Notes under the pieces: model-generated | What the model saw: the letters and a program-made list of their open reading frames with translations, nothing else | What the model was told of the DNA's origin: nothing | Database searches by the model: none | Shown here: positions 28,045-36,212 of the stretch, in pieces | Position numbering within the stretch: position 1 is the stretch's first letter | Layout of the letters: every line of letters starts with the position of its first letter | Source: Pseudazoarcus sp963975885 | Lineage (GTDB): Bacteria; Pseudomonadota; Gammaproteobacteria; Burkholderiales; Rhodocyclaceae | Assembly: GCA_963975885.1 (NCBI GenBank) | Contig: CAXBIS010000010.1 | Coordinates: forward strand, 1 to 64,000 | Direction of reading: 5' to 3' | DNA: 64,000 nt | Made by a program: the position numbers and the translations under genes

Positions 28045-28694
28045 ATCCGGAGAATCCTTCGCAAGGTCGCCGTCGGGCACTGCTCGCGCTGGCGGCTGCG
28101 GCGTCGCTGCCGGCGCTGCAGGGCTGCCTTCCGATCATGGCTGGCGGCGCCGCCGCCGGCGCCGTCATCGTCTACAACGACCGCCGCACCTCGGGCGCCT
28201 ACGTCGAGGACGAGAGCATCGAATGGCGCGCCCGCCGTCGCCTGCGCGAACGCTTCGGCGACGCAGTCAATATCTCGGTGACCTCATACAACCGCAACGT
28301 GCTGCTCACCGGCCAGGTGCCTTACAGCGCGATGCGCGCCGAGGCCGAACGCATCGTCGCCGAGGTGGAGAACGTCGCAGGGATCGCCAACGAGATCCAG
28401 GTCGCCGGGCTGAGCACCTTGTCCGAGCGCAGCAACGACGCGATGCTCACCTCGATGGTCAAGGCCCGGCTGGTCGACGAGAAGCGCGTCTCGGCCCGTC
28501 ACATCAAGGTCGTCACCGAAGCGGCCACGGTGTTCCTGATGGGCATCGTGAAACAATCGGAGGCCGCGGCCGCGACCGATGTGGCACGCACCACCAAGGG
28601 CGTGCAAAAGGTCGTGCGCGTGTTCGAGATCGTCAGCGACGAGGAAGCCACCCGGCTCGACCGCGAGGCAGAAAAGAGCAAGCCGGCCAAATAA
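28041..28694 (+). CDS. dolP: BON-domain outer-membrane lipoprotein, DolP/YraP-like
   Basis: Protein of 217 residues. A signal peptide with GRRR, hydrophobic core and lipobox LQGC (lipid on Cys29) is followed by a glycine/alanine linker and two BON domains (about 60-125, with NRNVLLTGQVP, and about 130-200, with VFLMGIVKQ). In E. coli DolP binds anionic phospholipid at division sites and maintains the outer membrane. It overlaps gmhA by ATGA and has AGGA before the start. Synteny with the E. coli yraNOP block supports the name. Confidence 0.88.
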   Translation: MNPENPSQGRRRALLALAAAASLPALQGCLPIMAGGAAAGAVIVYNDRRTSGAYVEDESIEWRARRRLRERFGDAVNISVTSYNRNVLLTGQVPYSAMRAEAERIVAEVENVAGIANEIQVAGLSTLSERSNDAMLTSMVKARLVDEKRVSARHIKVVTEAATVFLMGIVKQSEAAAATDVARTTKGVQKVVRVFEIVSDEEATRLDREAEKSKPAK

Positions 28695-28721
28695 ACGGCC
28701 CGCCGGCTCGTCGCGTGCCCC

Positions 28722-30068
28722 TCAGCGGGCCAGCGCGGCGAGCAGGCGCTGATGCACGCCACCGAAGCCGCCATTGCTCATCACCAGCACATGATCCCCC
28801 GCCCGCGCTTCATGCGCGAGCGCAGCGACCAGCGCATCGAGATCGTCGAACACCCCGGCCAGCCGCGCACCCAGAGGCGCCAACGCCTGGCCCACGTCCC
28901 AGCCCAGAGCGTTCGCGTAGCAGAACACCATATCGGCCTGCGCGAGCGCCTCTGGCAACCGCGCCTTCATGACTCCCTGCTTCATCGTGTTCGAGCGCGG
29001 CTCGAGCACGGCGAGGATGCGCCCCGAGGTCGCGCTGCGCCGCAGCCCCTCGATGGTCAGCGCGATCGCGGTCGGGTGATGGGCGAAATCGTCATAGACC
29101 GTCACCCCGCCGGCCACGCCACGCACCTCCATGCGTCGGCGCACCCCGGCAAAGCAGTCCAGTGCCTCGATCGCGACCGCCGGCGTGACGCCCACATGGC
29201 GCGCCGCGGCGATGGCTGCGAGCGCATTGAGCCGGTTATGGCTGCCCGGCAGCGACATGCGCGCACGCCCCTGCGGCTCGCCGTCGAGGTAAAAACGCGC
29301 GCCCCCCGCCCCGTCGTCCTCCACCGTCCACGCGCCAGCGTCGCCGAAGCGCTCGACCTGCGACCAGCATCCACGCCCGAGCACGCGTTCGAGACTGGCC
29401 TCGGCGGCGTTCACGAGGATGCGCCCGGAGCGCGGCACGGTCCGCACGAGGTGATGGAATTGCGTTTCGATCGCACCCAGATCGGCGAAGATGTCCGCGT
29501 GATCGAATTCCAGATTGTTCAGGATCGCGGTACGCGGACGGTAGTGCACGAACTTCGAGCGCTTGTCGCAGAAAGCCGTGTCGTATTCGTCGGCCTCGAT
29601 CACGAAGAACGGTGTTTCACCCAGACGGGCCGACACGCCGAAGTTGCCCGGCACGCCACCAATCAGAAAACCCGGCGCCAGCCCGGCATGTTCGAGCATC
29701 CACGCGAGCATCGAGCTGGTCGTCGTCTTGCCGTGGGTGCCGGCCACCGCCAGCACCCAGCGCCCGCCGAGCACGTGCTCGGCCAGCCATTGCGGGCCGG
29801 ACACGTAGGGCAGGCCGCGATCGAGGATCTCCTCGAGCAGCGCATTGCCGCGGGAGACCGCGTTACCGATGACGAAGACGTCCGCGCCGAGTTCGGCCTG
29901 CGCCGCATCCCAGCCTTCGATCAGGCCGATGCCCTGCGCCTCGAGCTGGGTGCTCATCGGCGGATAGACGTTGGCATCGCACCCGGTCACCGTGTGGCCG
30001 GCCTCGCGCGCAAGCAAGGCCACTCCGCCCATGAAGGTGCCGCAGATGCCGAGAATGTGGATGTGCAT
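28722..30068 (-). CDS. mpl: UDP-MurNAc:L-alanyl-gamma-D-glutamyl-meso-DAP ligase Mpl
   Basis: Protein of 448 residues. Mpl attaches recycled murein tripeptide directly to UDP-MurNAc. Distinctive features are the start MHIHILGICGTFMGGVALLA, ATP loop AGTHGKTTTSS at 109-119, EADEYDTAFCDKRSKF, NLEFDHADIF and YDDFAHHPTA. The EYDTAFCDKRSKF block separates Mpl from MurC. Start at 30068 follows GGAG. It is convergent with dolP and divergent from an uncharacterised gene. Confidence 0.97.
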   Translation of the reverse strand: MHIHILGICGTFMGGVALLAREAGHTVTGCDANVYPPMSTQLEAQGIGLIEGWDAAQAELGADVFVIGNAVSRGNALLEEILDRGLPYVSGPQWLAEHVLGGRWVLAVAGTHGKTTTSSMLAWMLEHAGLAPGFLIGGVPGNFGVSARLGETPFFVIEADEYDTAFCDKRSKFVHYRPRTAILNNLEFDHADIFADLGAIETQFHHLVRTVPRSGRILVNAAEASLERVLGRGCWSQVERFGDAGAWTVEDDGAGGARFYLDGEPQGRARMSLPGSHNRLNALAAIAAARHVGVTPAVAIEALDCFAGVRRRMEVRGVAGGVTVYDDFAHHPTAIALTIEGLRRSATSGRILAVLEPRSNTMKQGVMKARLPEALAQADMVFCYANALGWDVGQALAPLGARLAGVFDDLDALVAALAHEARAGDHVLVMSNGGFGGVHQRLLAALAR

Positions 30069-30108
30069 TCGTTCTCCGGGAGCGCCGGCAGGCGACGGCC
30101 GGCCCGTG

Positions 30109-30126
30109 TAGAATCGGCGCATTCTA
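30109..30126. promoter_or_regulatory. divergent -10 pair between mpl and the next gene
   Basis: TAGAAT (30109-30114) and ATTCTA (30121-30126) form an inverted repeat around CGGCGC, so each strand carries a TAGAAT hexamer. They are placed to serve the two divergent genes, but -35 elements are weak; the repeat could also be an operator. Confidence 0.4.
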
Positions 30127-30157
30127 CCCGACGCACCCGGTCTCTCGCGCCCGCATC

Positions 30158-30760
30158 ATGCGCCACAGAACTCACCCCTCCCGAGGCTCCCAAATCCGCC
30201 GCGAAATCGCCGCGCTGGCCGCCCGCATGATGGCCGAAGACGGCATCAGCGACTTCGGTTTCGCCAAGCGCAAGGCGGCACGCCAGCTCGGGGTGTCGGT
30301 GACCGAGGCCTTGCCCAACAACGCCGAGGTCGAGGCCGAACTGCGCGCCTGGCAGGCGCTCTACCAGGACGACGAGCAGGACGAGCGCATTCGCGCCATG
30401 CGCGAAGTCGCTGTCGAGATCATGGCGCTGCTCGAAGAGTTTCGTCCCTACCTGACCGGCGGCGTGCTCGACGGCACGGCCGGACGCTATTCGGAGGTCG
30501 ACATCGAGCTGTTTCCGGAAAGCGCCAAGGACGTGGAGATCTTTCTGCTCAACCGCGACATCGCCTACGAACATCGTGAGCCTCGCCGGGTCACCACGTA
30601 CACGCCCGAAGCCATCCTCAGCCTGGACTGGGCGGAGGTGCCGGTGCGCTTGACGCTGCACGAGCGCATTGGCGAGCGAAACCCGCGGCGTGGCACGGAA
30701 CGCGCGCGTCGCGCCGCAGTCGAGGCACTGCTCGACGAGTCCCCGGAGGAAGAGGAATGA
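30158..30760 (+). CDS. conserved protein of unknown function next to mpl
   Basis: Protein of 200 residues, highly charged, no signal peptide or membrane helix. The N-terminal half is helical (IRREIAALAARMMAEDG, KRKAARQLGV); the middle holds LDGTAGRYSEVDIELFPES and KDVEIFLLNRDIAYEH, a hydrophobic-acidic pattern that recalls the beta strands of small nucleotidyltransferases, although the canonical GSxxxG is missing; the tail ends in EEEE. I cannot assign a function. Its stop overlaps the start of the thioredoxin-like gene as ATGA, so the two are probably co-translated. Confidence 0.8.
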   Translation: MRHRTHPSRGSQIRREIAALAARMMAEDGISDFGFAKRKAARQLGVSVTEALPNNAEVEAELRAWQALYQDDEQDERIRAMREVAVEIMALLEEFRPYLTGGVLDGTAGRYSEVDIELFPESAKDVEIFLLNRDIAYEHREPRRVTTYTPEAILSLDWAEVPVRLTLHERIGERNPRRGTERARRAAVEALLDESPEEEE

Positions 30761-31305
30761 AATCCGTCCTGCGCACCCTGATCGTGCTCGCAGTCGCCGC
30801 CGCGGCCGCCGTCGCCGGCCTTTATGCCGGACAGACGATGAAGCGCCCGGCGCAGGCGCCCGAGGGGGTCATGCCGAACGCAGCTCAACGCCTGCTCGCC
30901 ACCACACTGCCCGACGCCGACGGCATCAGCCACGCGGTGTCCGACTGGAGCGGCCACGTACTCGTGGCCAACTTCTGGGCCACCTGGTGCCCGCCATGCA
31001 TCAAGGAGATCCCGGAATTCTCCGAGGTCTCAAGGCGCTACGCAGACGCACCGGTGCAGTTTGTCGGCCTGTCGATCGATTCGGCCGAGAACGTACGCGA
31101 CTTTCGTGAACGCTTCGATGTACCCTATCCGCTTCTGGTTGGCGCAAGCGACACGCTGGCGCTGGCCGAAGCCTTCGGAAACACCGCCCGCGCCCTGCCC
31201 TTCACGGTCATTCTGGACCGCGACGGCGAGGTCGCCGACGTCACCCTGGGCACACTCAGCGAAGACGAACTGGTCGAGCGCATCGAGGGTCTGCTTCACC
31301 CATGA
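30757..31305 (+). CDS. TlpA/ResA-like membrane-anchored thioredoxin
   Basis: Protein of 182 residues. An N-terminal signal anchor (about 5-26) precedes a thioredoxin fold with the active site WATWCPPCIKE (Cys78, Cys81), followed by FVGLSIDSAENVRDF and a cis-proline motif ALPFTVILDRDG. Such proteins reduce periplasmic disulfides, for example during cytochrome c maturation, but no partner genes are nearby to fix its role. It overlaps the preceding gene by ATGA and ends 65 bases before aroQ. Confidence 0.9.
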   Translation: MKSVLRTLIVLAVAAAAAVAGLYAGQTMKRPAQAPEGVMPNAAQRLLATTLPDADGISHAVSDWSGHVLVANFWATWCPPCIKEIPEFSEVSRRYADAPVQFVGLSIDSAENVRDFRERFDVPYPLLVGASDTLALAEAFGNTARALPFTVILDRDGEVADVTLGTLSEDELVERIEGLLHP

Positions 31306-31306
31306 T

Positions 31307-31342
31307 GCATGCTGCCCGGCGTTTCAACGCTGGACAGCATGC
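31307..31342 (+). terminator. long hairpin between tlpA-like gene and aroQ
   Basis: GCATGCTG (31307-31314) and CAGCATGC (31335-31342) close a stem that continues inward for about 8 more pairs with one mismatch. It begins 2 bases after the stop codon. No U-tract follows, so it may terminate, attenuate or shield the message. Confidence 0.45.
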
Positions 31343-31370
31343 AGCGATTTGCGGCAAACTCGCCTGCATC

Positions 31371-31859
31371 ATGAGTGCAAAACGCAAGAAAGAGACCGAA
31401 TCGCCACCGCCGCCCAAGGGCCGCGTACTGGCATTGCACGGCCCCAACCTGAACCTGCTGGGCACGCGCGAGCCGGATCATTACGGCCTGACCACGCTGT
31501 CCGACATCCATCAGGCGATGGAAGCCCGCGCCCAGGCCGAGGGCATCGTGCTCGAAACCTTCCAGAGCAATCACGAAGGCCAGCTCATCGATCGGGTCCA
31601 GGCCGCGGCCTCCGAGGAGATCGACTTCATCGTCATCAACCCGGCCGGCTACACGCATACCAGCGTCGCGCTGCGCGACGCGCTCGCCGCGGTCGACATC
31701 CCCTACGTGGAAGTTCACCTGTCGAACATCCATGCGCGCGAGCCCTTCCGCCATCACTCGTATTTCTCCGATCGCGCCGCTGGCGTGATCTGCGGACTCG
31801 GAGCCTATGGCTACCTGGCCGCACTCGAATTCGCGCTGTTGCGCCTCAGAGACCGTTAG
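31371..31859 (+). CDS. aroQ: 3-dehydroquinate dehydratase, type II
   Basis: Protein of 162 residues. Type II enzymes dehydrate 3-dehydroquinate in the shikimate pathway. Family motifs are ALHGPNLNLLGTREPDHYG with the catalytic Tyr on the flexible loop, FQSNHEGQLIDRV, VINPAGYTHTSVALRDAL and VEVHLSNIHAREPFRHHSY with the catalytic His. The basic, proline-rich N-terminus (MSAKRKKETESPPPPK) is longer than usual. The frame is open back to 31302, where an ATGA overlap with the previous stop exists, but that would place the start inside a hairpin; 31371 is preferred. Confidence 0.95.
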   Translation: MSAKRKKETESPPPPKGRVLALHGPNLNLLGTREPDHYGLTTLSDIHQAMEARAQAEGIVLETFQSNHEGQLIDRVQAAASEEIDFIVINPAGYTHTSVALRDALAAVDIPYVEVHLSNIHAREPFRHHSYFSDRAAGVICGLGAYGYLAALEFALLRLRDR

Positions 31860-31919
31860 ACCTCATTTCCCCGGCCAGTCTGCGCGCACCGCGCGGATCG
31901 GCCCATTCCGGAGACAAGC

Positions 31920-32375
31920 ATGGATTTGCGCAAACTCAAGAAACTGATCGACCTCGTCCAGGAGTCCGGCATCTCGGAACTCGAGGTAACCGAAGGTGAA
32001 GAGAAGGTCCGTATCGCCAAGCAGTTGCCGGCTTCGCAGGCGGTGAGCTACATCACCGCCGCGCCCGCGGCAAGCCCCGCCGCAGCCCCCGTCGAGGCGC
32101 CGAGCGCCGAGCGCGCCGAGGCAGCCGACGCCCTGCCGGCCGGCCATGTCGTCAAATCGCCGATGGTCGGCAGCTTCTACCGTGCCTCCGCACCGGGCTC
32201 CAAGCCCTTCGTGGACATCGGGCAGAGCGTTTCGGTCGGCGAGCGCCTGTGCCTGATCGAGGCGATGAAACTGATGAACGAGATCGAGTCCGACGTCGAA
32301 GGTGTCGTCAAGGCCATCCTCGTCGAGAACGGTCAACCGGTCGAGTACGGCCAGCCGCTGTTCGTGATCGGCTGA
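31920..32375 (+). CDS. accB: acetyl-CoA carboxylase biotin carboxyl carrier protein
   Basis: Protein of 151 residues. An N-terminal dimerisation segment (MDLRKLKKLIDLVQESGI) is followed by an Ala/Pro-rich linker and a C-terminal biotinyl domain. The biotinylated lysine is Lys117 in EAMKLMNEI. AccB carries the carboxyl group from AccC to the AccAD transferase in the first step of fatty acid synthesis. GGAG precedes the start; accC follows after 8 bases. Confidence 0.97.
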   Translation: MDLRKLKKLIDLVQESGISELEVTEGEEKVRIAKQLPASQAVSYITAAPAASPAAAPVEAPSAERAEAADALPAGHVVKSPMVGSFYRASAPGSKPFVDIGQSVSVGERLCLIEAMKLMNEIESDVEGVVKAILVENGQPVEYGQPLFVIG

Positions 32376-32383
32376 GCGCAGAC

Positions 32384-33745
32384 ATGTTTGAAAAGATATT
32401 GATCGCGAACCGCGGTGAAATTGCTCTCCGCATCCTGCGCGCCTGCCGCGAACTGGGCATCCGCACCGTCGCCGTGCATTCGGAGGCCGACACCGAGGCC
32501 AAGTACGTCAAGCTCGCCGACGAGTCGGTATGCATCGGCCCCGCGTCATCCACGCTAAGTTACCTGCACATCCCGGCGCTGATCTCGGCGGCCGAAGTCA
32601 CCGATGCCGAAGCCATCCACCCAGGCTACGGCTTCCTGTCAGAGAACGCCGACTTCGCCGAGCGGGTCGATCAGTCCGGCTTCGTGTTCATCGGCCCACG
32701 CGCCGAGACCATCCGCCTGATGGGCGACAAGGTCAGCGCCAAGCACACCATGAAAGCCGCCGGCGTGCCCTGCGTCCCGGGCTCTGAAGGGGCATTGCCG
32801 GAAGATCCGCAGGAAATCCTGCGCATCGCCCACGACATCGGCTATCCGGTCATCATCAAGGCCGCCGGGGGCGGGGGCGGACGCGGCATGCGCGTCGTAC
32901 ACACCGAAGCGGCCCTGCTGGGCGCCGTGAGCATGACCCAGTCGGAGGCCGGCGCGGCCTTCGGCAACCCCACGGTGTACATGGAGAAATTCCTCGAGAA
33001 CCCGCGCCACGTCGAGATCCAGGTGCTGGCCGACGAACATGGCAACGCGGTGCACCTGGGCGAACGCGACTGCTCGATGCAACGACGTCACCAGAAGGTC
33101 ATCGAAGAGGCGCCCGCGCCGGGCATCGAGCGCAAGCACATCGCCAGGATCGGCGAGCGTTGCGCCGACGCCTGCCGGCGCATCGGCTATCGCGGCGCCG
33201 GCACCTTCGAGTTCCTGTATGAGAATGGCGAGTTCTACTTCATCGAGATGAACACCCGCGTGCAGGTCGAGCATCCGGTCACCGAGCAGATCACCGGCAT
33301 CGACATCGTGCAGCAGCAGATCCGCATCGCCGCCGGAGAACGCCTGCCCTTCCGCCAGAAGGACATCGAGTTCCGCGGTCACGCCATCGAATGCCGCATC
33401 AACGCCGAGGATCCGTTCCGCTTCACGCCCAGCCCCGGCAAGGTCACCAACTGGCACACCCCGGGCGGGCCCGGCGTGCGTGTCGATTCTCACGTATACG
33501 GTGGCTACACGATTCCGCCACATTACGACTCGATGATCGGCAAACTGATCACCTTCGGCGACACGCGCGAGCAGGCCATCCGGCGCATGCGCATCGCACT
33601 GTCGGAGATGGTCGTCGAGGGCATCCGCAGCAATGTCGCGCTCCACCAGGAACTGATGCTCGACGCGCGCTTCGTCGAGGGTGGCACGAGCATCCATTAT
33701 CTGGAGCACAAGCTTGCGGAACGCAACGAAGTGAAGAGCGACTAG
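32384..33745 (+). CDS. accC: acetyl-CoA carboxylase biotin carboxylase subunit
   Basis: Protein of 453 residues. AccC carboxylates biotin on AccB using ATP and bicarbonate. The N-terminal FEKILIANRGEIALRILRA, the glycine-rich loop KAAGGGGGRGMRVV, the MEKFLENPRHVEIQVL segment and EMNTRVQVEHPVTE are conserved. The start at 32384 follows accB closely; the frame extends upstream inside accB but is not AccC-like. Confidence 0.98.
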   Translation: MFEKILIANRGEIALRILRACRELGIRTVAVHSEADTEAKYVKLADESVCIGPASSTLSYLHIPALISAAEVTDAEAIHPGYGFLSENADFAERVDQSGFVFIGPRAETIRLMGDKVSAKHTMKAAGVPCVPGSEGALPEDPQEILRIAHDIGYPVIIKAAGGGGGRGMRVVHTEAALLGAVSMTQSEAGAAFGNPTVYMEKFLENPRHVEIQVLADEHGNAVHLGERDCSMQRRHQKVIEEAPAPGIERKHIARIGERCADACRRIGYRGAGTFEFLYENGEFYFIEMNTRVQVEHPVTEQITGIDIVQQQIRIAAGERLPFRQKDIEFRGHAIECRINAEDPFRFTPSPGKVTNWHTPGGPGVRVDSHVYGGYTIPPHYDSMIGKLITFGDTREQAIRRMRIALSEMVVEGIRSNVALHQELMLDARFVEGGTSIHYLEHKLAERNEVKSD

Positions 33746-33800
33746 AACCGCGTGAACGGGCGCCGCAAAACGTCCGATCACGCCCCCCAGGAGATCGAGG

Positions 33801-34697
33801 ATGTGGATTTCGGTCACGCTGCAGGCTGAGGCGAACCAGGCCGAAACCCTGTCCGAGGCCCTGATGGACGCCGGCGCGCTGTCGGTGTCGATCGAGGACG
33901 CCGACGCCGGCACCGCGGCCGAGACGCCCCAGTTCGGCGAACCCGGCCTGGCACCGGCCGGCCTGTGGGACCACAGTCGCGTGATCGCGCTGTTCGACGC
34001 CGATGCGGCGCTCGAGCGCGCCCTGGCCGAAGCGGCTGCCGCCGCGGGCTTCGACGCCGTACCGCCCTTCACCTGCGAGCCCGTCGCGGAGCAGAACTGG
34101 GTACAGCTCACGCAGCGCCAGTTCGAACCGATCCGTATCGATGCGCGCCTGTGGATCGTACCCTCGTGGCACGATGCGCCCGACGCGGACGCGATCAACA
34201 TCGAACTCGACCCCGGCATGGCCTTTGGCACCGGCTCGCACCCGACCACGCGGCTGTGCCTGCAGTGGCTGTGCGACACGGTCACGCCGGGCGCGCGCGT
34301 ACTCGACTACGGCTGCGGTTCGGGCATCCTCGGCATCGCCGCGATGATGCTCGGCGCGCACGACGTGCTCGGCGTCGACATCGACGAGAAGGCCCTCGAG
34401 GCCGCACAGGACAATGCTGCACGCAATGGCGTGACGATGCGTGTGCAGCACTCGGGCAAGACGCTCGAAGAGCGTTTCGATATCGTCGTCGCGAACATCC
34501 TGACCAATCCGCTGCGCGTACTCGCACCGCTGCTCGCCGCACGTGTCGCGCCGGGCGGGCGTATCGCGCTCTCGGGGGTGCTGACCGAACAGGCCGACGC
34601 GGTAATCGCCGCGTACGCGCCGTGGATCGCGCTCGAGGTCGGCGCCACACACGAGGGCTGGGCACGGCTCGAAGGCCGGCGGGAGGCTGCCGCATGA
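33801..34697 (+). CDS. prmA: ribosomal protein L11 methyltransferase PrmA
   Basis: Protein of 298 residues. PrmA trimethylates ribosomal protein L11. The N-terminal substrate domain starts MWISVTLQ, and the SAM domain holds DPGMAFGTGSHPTT, VLDYGCGSGILGIAAMMLGA, GVDIDEKALEAAQDN and VVANILTNPL. AGGAG lies upstream. It follows accBC, a common arrangement in proteobacteria, and overlaps the next gene by ATGA. Confidence 0.97.
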   Translation: MWISVTLQAEANQAETLSEALMDAGALSVSIEDADAGTAAETPQFGEPGLAPAGLWDHSRVIALFDADAALERALAEAAAAAGFDAVPPFTCEPVAEQNWVQLTQRQFEPIRIDARLWIVPSWHDAPDADAINIELDPGMAFGTGSHPTTRLCLQWLCDTVTPGARVLDYGCGSGILGIAAMMLGAHDVLGVDIDEKALEAAQDNAARNGVTMRVQHSGKTLEERFDIVVANILTNPLRVLAPLLAARVAPGGRIALSGVLTEQADAVIAAYAPWIALEVGATHEGWARLEGRREAAA

Positions 34698-35740
34698 GCA
34701 TCGCGCGCTGCCCGGCCTGCCTGACGGCCTTTCGGGTCGGTGACGACGTGCTGGGCCGGCGCGGCGGACGCGTGCGCTGCGGCCACTGTTATCGTCCGTT
34801 CAACGCACTCGAACACCTCGTGGCCGAGCCGGAAGAGTCCACACCCGCAACGTCGGCAGATGACGGGCTCGACTTCGAGATCCCCGAACGCTTCGGCCCG
34901 CCACGCAGCACGGCCGAACCCGACTATGGTGCAGTGACCGCTCGGGCACCCTCCGAGGCCGACGCATCGGATTTCGGGACGGGCGACCCGGCCACTGAAG
35001 AAGACCCCCAGACGCCGCCCACGCCAACCTGGAAGGCAGTAACGCCCGCCCGCGCCCGGGCAAACGAGCGCAATCCGTTTGCGGCCAGCGGTTTTACTCG
35101 CCGCATCGAGGAAGACGATCGCGTCGAGCCCTCGCTCGACGGCGAGCCCGATCTGCCACCGCCGGCCACCGCCAGCATCGCCGCCATCGATGCAAGCATG
35201 GACGCCGACGACGACTCGCTCGACAACTGGCGCGCACAAGCTTACGGGGAGGAGCCACAGCCACGGCGCTGGGCCTGGGCCCTGGGCGTGGGGATGCTGC
35301 TGGGTACGCTGGTCGCTCAGGCGAGCTTCATCTACCGCGAACCGATCACGCGCGAATGGCCGCGACTGCGACCGGTGTACCTGCAGGTGTGCGAACGTCT
35401 GGGTTGCGAGGTGCCCCTACCGCGCGTGCTCGAGCGCTTCAACGTGGCTTCCACGCGACTCGACCCGCTGCCCGACACAAGTCGCGGCTTCGTGCTCATC
35501 GCCGAGATCGCCAATCTGGCCGATCACCCCCAGCAATTACCGTATCTGGAGCTGTCGTTGCAGGATCACGACGACCGCCCCGTGGCGCGCCGCGCATTCG
35601 CCCCTCAGGAATGGCTACCGGCCGACACCGACACGCACGCGGGCATCGCCGCCGGAGAGCGCCTGAACGTGGCCCTGCCGTTCGAGACGGCCGAGCAGGC
35701 ACGCCCGGCGGGCTTTCGCGTGAACCTGTTCTACCCCTGA
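34694..35740 (+). CDS. zinc-ribbon and DUF3426 membrane protein
   Basis: Protein of 348 residues. An N-terminal MJ0042-type zinc ribbon has Cys6-Pro-Ala-Cys9 and Cys29-Gly-His-Cys32, then comes a long acidic, low-complexity region (about 45-190), one membrane helix (about 193-215) and a periplasmic DUF3426 domain containing CERLGCEVPLPR and a beta-rich end (FVLIAEIANLADHPQQLPYLELSL). The topology puts the zinc ribbon in the cytoplasm. Function unknown. It overlaps prmA by ATGA. Confidence 0.9.
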   Translation: MSIARCPACLTAFRVGDDVLGRRGGRVRCGHCYRPFNALEHLVAEPEESTPATSADDGLDFEIPERFGPPRSTAEPDYGAVTARAPSEADASDFGTGDPATEEDPQTPPTPTWKAVTPARARANERNPFAASGFTRRIEEDDRVEPSLDGEPDLPPPATASIAAIDASMDADDDSLDNWRAQAYGEEPQPRRWAWALGVGMLLGTLVAQASFIYREPITREWPRLRPVYLQVCERLGCEVPLPRVLERFNVASTRLDPLPDTSRGFVLIAEIANLADHPQQLPYLELSLQDHDDRPVARRAFAPQEWLPADTDTHAGIAAGERLNVALPFETAEQARPAGFRVNLFYP

Positions 35741-35753
35741 ACGGCTCGAACGT

Positions 35754-36212
35754 TCAGCGGCTCACGCGGGTCGTGCGGCCATCGCGCAGCACACGCACGC
35801 GCTCACCGGGCGAGAAACCCTCGCCCTCGTCTTCCTGCACGACGGCCAAGAGCTGACCATTGTCGAGCTTGACCGTCACCTCGACGCCGCGCTTGCGCGT
35901 GGCGCTCTCCTCGACCGCCGAACCCGCCACGCCGCCGGCAACCGCGCCGAGCACGGTGGCAATCGTGCGTCCGCTGCCGCCACCGATGGTGCTGCCCGCG
36001 ACCCCGCCTACGGCCGCCCCGGCAATGGTGCCGACCGGCGTCTTGGTGCCTTCGAGTCGAACCTCGCGCACGCTCTCGACCGTGCCGTAATCGACGTTCA
36101 TCGCGCGTCGCGCCTCGCCCCGCTCGTAGGCGCCGCCGCCCAGTCCGCCTGCGCAGCCGCCCAGCAGGACCGCAGCGCACATCATCACTCCCATCCGCAT
36201 CATGTAACTCAT
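35754..36212 (-). CDS. glycine-zipper outer-membrane lipoprotein, SlyB/17-kDa antigen-like
   Basis: Protein of 152 residues. A signal peptide ends in lipobox LGGC (Cys20). The mature part has a glycine-zipper region with two helices (TIAGAAVGGVAGSTIGG and IATVLGAVAGGVAGSAV) and a C-terminal beta region ending in RVRVLRDGRTTRVSR. This is the layout of SlyB/Pcp-type lipoproteins, which support outer-membrane integrity. Start at 36212 shares one base with the stop of the PfkB kinase gene (TGATG). Confidence 0.85.
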   Translation of the reverse strand: MSYMMRMGVMMCAAVLLGGCAGGLGGGAYERGEARRAMNVDYGTVESVREVRLEGTKTPVGTIAGAAVGGVAGSTIGGGSGRTIATVLGAVAGGVAGSAVEESATRKRGVEVTVKLDNGQLLAVVQEDEGEGFSPGERVRVLRDGRTTRVSR

